From assembly GCA_964429805.1 (NCBI GenBank), contig CAYSDH010000063.1, positions 1 through 18,028 of the forward strand: a DNA stretch of 18,028 nucleotides, in the 5' to 3' direction. The notes under the pieces were generated by a model. That model did not search any database, was not told where the DNA came from, and saw only the letters and a list, made by a program, of their open reading frames with translations. The translations under genes were made by a program, and so were the position numbers. Below are positions 17,301 to 18,028 of this stretch, piece by piece; within the stretch, counting starts at the first letter, position 1, and the number at the start of each line of letters is the position of its first letter. This stretch comes from CAYSDH01 sp964429805. Its GTDB lineage: Bacteria; Bacteroidota; Bacteroidia; Flavobacteriales_D; JABDKJ01.

Positions 17301-18028
17301 CTTACTCTTTATGAGTGTGACGAAGACGTAAACAACCCAGGTAACCCATCTAACAACGGTGGAACTTTAGTAGCAGAGACTACATCTGATGATGCAGGTT
17401 ACTACGAGTTTGCTGATTGCTTCGATCCAAACAAAGATTACTTCATCCAGGTGTCTAACATCCCAACAGGATTCGAGCTTACTGAGCAAGATAACTGTGG
17501 TGATGACACGAGCGACTCTGACGCTGACATGACTACTGGTAAGACTGAGTGCTTTGACATTCCTGAAGGGTCATCTAACCCAGACTTGGATTTCGGAATC
17601 ACTGGTCTTCCTAATGTAGGTGACTACGTATGGTATGATGATAACCAAGATGGTATCCAAGATCCTAACGAGCTTCCTGTTGAAGGAGTAACAGTTAATC
17701 TTATCGGTCCTGGTCCTGATGGATTGTTCCACACGGCTGATGACGAGATTGTTGACACGCAGGTGACTGACGCTGACGGACTTTACTTATTTGAAAATGT
17801 AATTCCTGGTGAGTACTGCATCGAATTCCTTACCTCTACTCTGCCTGCAGACTTTGTAGTCACAGCGCAAGACCAAGGTGGTGATGATGAAGCAGACTCT
17901 GACGGTGATGAGAACGGTAAGACCGGTTCATTCACAGTTGTTGCTGGACAAGATGACGACCTTTCTTATGACTTAGGTATTTACAACCCAGTGAATGTAG
18001 GAGACTACGTATGGTATGACGATAACCA
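14358..18028 (+). CDS. Second giant modular surface protein, N-terminal part (3' end outside window)
   Basis: The frame is open from ATG 14358 to the window end (1223 complete codons, no stop). Parts in order: an N-terminal extension (1-30); a signal peptide core with hydrophobic residues about 36-51 and likely cleavage after IANA58; an Ig-like domain ending in SESGLFRICARVVGC; module A (162-330); a PKD-like domain (about 341-590) split by a module A paralog; a second PKD-like domain (about 595-835) split by a module homologous to the insert in the upstream giant; an Ig-like region (to about 953); a divergent SdrD_B-like repeat (from residue about 954); a canonical SdrD_B-like repeat from 17613; and the first residues of another. 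The product is probably a surface adhesin exported by Sec and, by analogy with its neighbour, T9SS; the sorting tail lies outside the window. ATG 14358 puts the start 57 bases after the -7 box, close to the 68 of its paralog; ATG 14448 (M31) is the alternative. Confidence 0.88.
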   Translation, partial: MNNFYNEPVDDKNDCLGHAPIIFPNSKNNAMKANAYFMALIVVIFTAFMIPSNGIANANNAGLNGAENGMTCSLTLPTLYSSDGCAQLSSFPYSSYGQVEFFWAENNQGSINAITGYQINGDLSYCPSESGLFRICARVVGCTQIYESGDVYVHVTPDAPECYDVLVNYDGDCDDPNDSFHPSEISPVIATASQLAPQNGADNASCEGGIICINTQVKEWEMTITFADYATISGFSAEFLFPVDLPTAGGSANSGSCTEFQYDADFILNGVQIEEVNGFIYKDVITSENVLLSAPLNVGPGDVLVIDIDDELGTPECALFELAGLQVRGCEAPTTDPCVDFTVDAGPDLTTCNEDVTLTAMTSGAAPCVSCTPTDLVTYSGNCDDPLDCLVASDYSAAISSVDGVCPTGNINQASCLNDIICISSMYNDWDFSLTAASHIQVDGISADFWYPTDGSNAGGTGNLSSCPTTYFYNVHFYKNGALVESVSGSVNENAITTQNVNTLNPIELNAGDTYTVVIDGQPTNADCDLFELAGLRVVGCTDPVVVSDDLTYAWSTGETTESITTNTAGTYTVTVTDCHGCTATDSVTITGNDLVVTASDDVELCIGESADLSASTTGESDCFDCCGKTVYNTQGCTTHDYVFFLSNGAGVYRAYTGTNMTWEECDGVAHFTTTATYDEGGVFDQYLVDVYFSGKTTTAPAGSPKENACNGNSDDNNDWTYYQNTFGTAYNVGTGSSISLSRRGAAFQVGIDANERSEGFGASGWLNTDDSYFIYGDINVMLSEGCFGAGNSNNEVTYEWSTGDEGPSISVTPDVTTTYTVTSTDCNGCVATDEVVVTVNDPQPFELAGGAEFCLDGTPDFLTDADLQVTGTVAGEASSFVITEEDGTILGLPGTLADLQAVDFDGAGAGTCLVWHIAYYGSLNGAATGMNAADLEGCYELNGPIEVVRTPRSIIGNYVWSDANGNGCQDIDELPVENVTLTLYECDEDVNNPGNPSNNGGTLVAETTSDDAGYYEFADCFDPNKDYFIQVSNIPTGFELTEQDNCGDDTSDSDADMTTGKTECFDIPEGSSNPDLDFGITGLPNVGDYVWYDDNQDGIQDPNELPVEGVTVNLIGPGPDGLFHTADDEIVDTQVTDADGLYLFENVIPGEYCIEFLTSTLPADFVVTAQDQGGDDEADSDGDENGKTGSFTVVAGQDDDLSYDLGIYNPVNVGDYVWYDDN
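14841..15347 (+). repeat. Module A, free-standing copy (residues 162-330 of the second giant protein)
   Basis: This module runs from CYDVLVNYDGDCDDP to CALFELAGLQVRGC. It pairs with the nested copy at 15471-15983 along its whole length: DCDDP/NCDDP, GIICI/DIICI, EWEMTITFA/DWDFSLTAA, ISGFSAEFLFP/VDGISADFWYP and FELAGLQVRGC/FELAGLRVVGC. The beta-rich, Cys-framed sequence is not a family I can name. Confidence 0.75.
15471..15983 (+). repeat. Module A', nested copy inside a PKD-like fold (residues 372-541)
   Basis: The copy sits between VDAGPDLTTCNEDVTLTA ... CVSC (C368, C371) and YAWSTGETTESITTNTAG, which are the two halves of one PKD-like domain. It is a paralog of the free-standing module at 14841-15347 and ends in the same FELAGL-x-V-x-GC motif (C541). 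Confidence 0.72.
16239..16745 (+). other. Domain inserted in the second PKD-like fold (residues ~628-796)
   Basis: The insert follows CFDCC (C623-C627) and precedes YEWSTGDEGPSISVTP. It shares TTT(A/S)P-x-(G/D)SPKEN-x-C, W(T/S)YYQ, SRRG-x-(A/S)FQ(V/L)G, GFG(A/G)SGW and GD(I/V)NV-x-LSE with the insert at 4096-4584 of the upstream giant gene. The two share a position within the fold as well as sequence, so the nested arrangement is older than the split of the two genes or moved with it. Confidence 0.72.
17217..17612 (+). repeat. Divergent SdrD_B-like repeat in the second giant protein
   Basis: The repeat begins SIIGNYVWSDANGNGCQD and has the usual strands (YYEFADC, YFIQVSNIP, DFGITGLP) and the late acidic cluster DDTSDSDAD. 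It lacks GPDG-x-FHTADD and instead has an Asn/Gly/Asp-rich loop (DEDVNNPGNPSNNGG). It looks like an older or differently specialised first repeat of an array. Confidence 0.75.
17613..18028 (+). repeat. Start of a canonical SdrD_B-like array in the second giant gene
   Basis: One full repeat (17613-17993) and the first 11 residues of the next are visible. NVGDYVW recurs at 17613 and 17994, again exactly 381 bp apart, with GPDGLFHTADDEIVD present. The period and motifs equal those of the array in the upstream gene; the array continues beyond the window. Confidence 0.85.

Overview
The window looks like chromosomal DNA of a (probably marine or aquatic) Bacteroidota bacterium. Three independent signs support this. 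Gene 2161..14043 ends in a type IX secretion (T9SS) C-terminal sorting domain (YPNPF ... GSYTSRLIM ... RIVKNK). Two promoters match the phylum-specific TTGac / TAnnTTTG pattern. The giant genes are built from the Cys-rich HYR-like, PKD-like and SdrD_B-like modules that are typical of very large Bacteroidota surface proteins. Genus or family cannot be set from the sequence.

Layout: (1) Positions 3-1862 hold three tightly coupled + strand genes: the 3' end of a probable HlyD-like periplasmic adaptor, a VTC/CYTH-type polyphosphate polymerase-like protein, and a DUF4956 integral membrane protein. Overlaps (TAATG; 8 bp) imply one operon. (2) 1863-2160 is intergenic, with a good Bacteroidota promoter and a small 5'-UTR hairpin. 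(3) 2161-14043 encodes a 3960-aa secreted, modular, putative adhesin. Its order is: signal peptide with a long N-terminal extension, about four N-terminal beta-rich domains, a PKD-like and a HYR-like domain each split by a large inserted domain, eight SdrD_B-like repeats (1 + 7), 23 HYR-like four-cysteine modules in total, and the T9SS tail. (4) A strong intrinsic terminator follows at 14065-14096. (5) A second, closely similar promoter with a 5' hairpin precedes a second giant adhesin gene. That gene starts at 14358 and is still open at the window end (1223 codons visible). It shares PKD-like, inserted and SdrD_B-like modules with the first.

The two giants are tandem paralogs under look-alike promoters, probably exported by the Sec system and then T9SS to the cell surface or medium, where Ca-binding and disulfide-rich rods would project binding domains. 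The upstream operon is probably functionally separate (polyphosphate / envelope). The most unusual signals are four large domains nested inside PKD/HYR folds at equivalent, Cys-framed sites; a duplicated [HYR - SdrD_B(n) - HYR - HYR] cassette in which n is 1 in one copy and 7 in the other; a five-module HYR super-repeat; and the conserved promoter/start architecture of the two giants.
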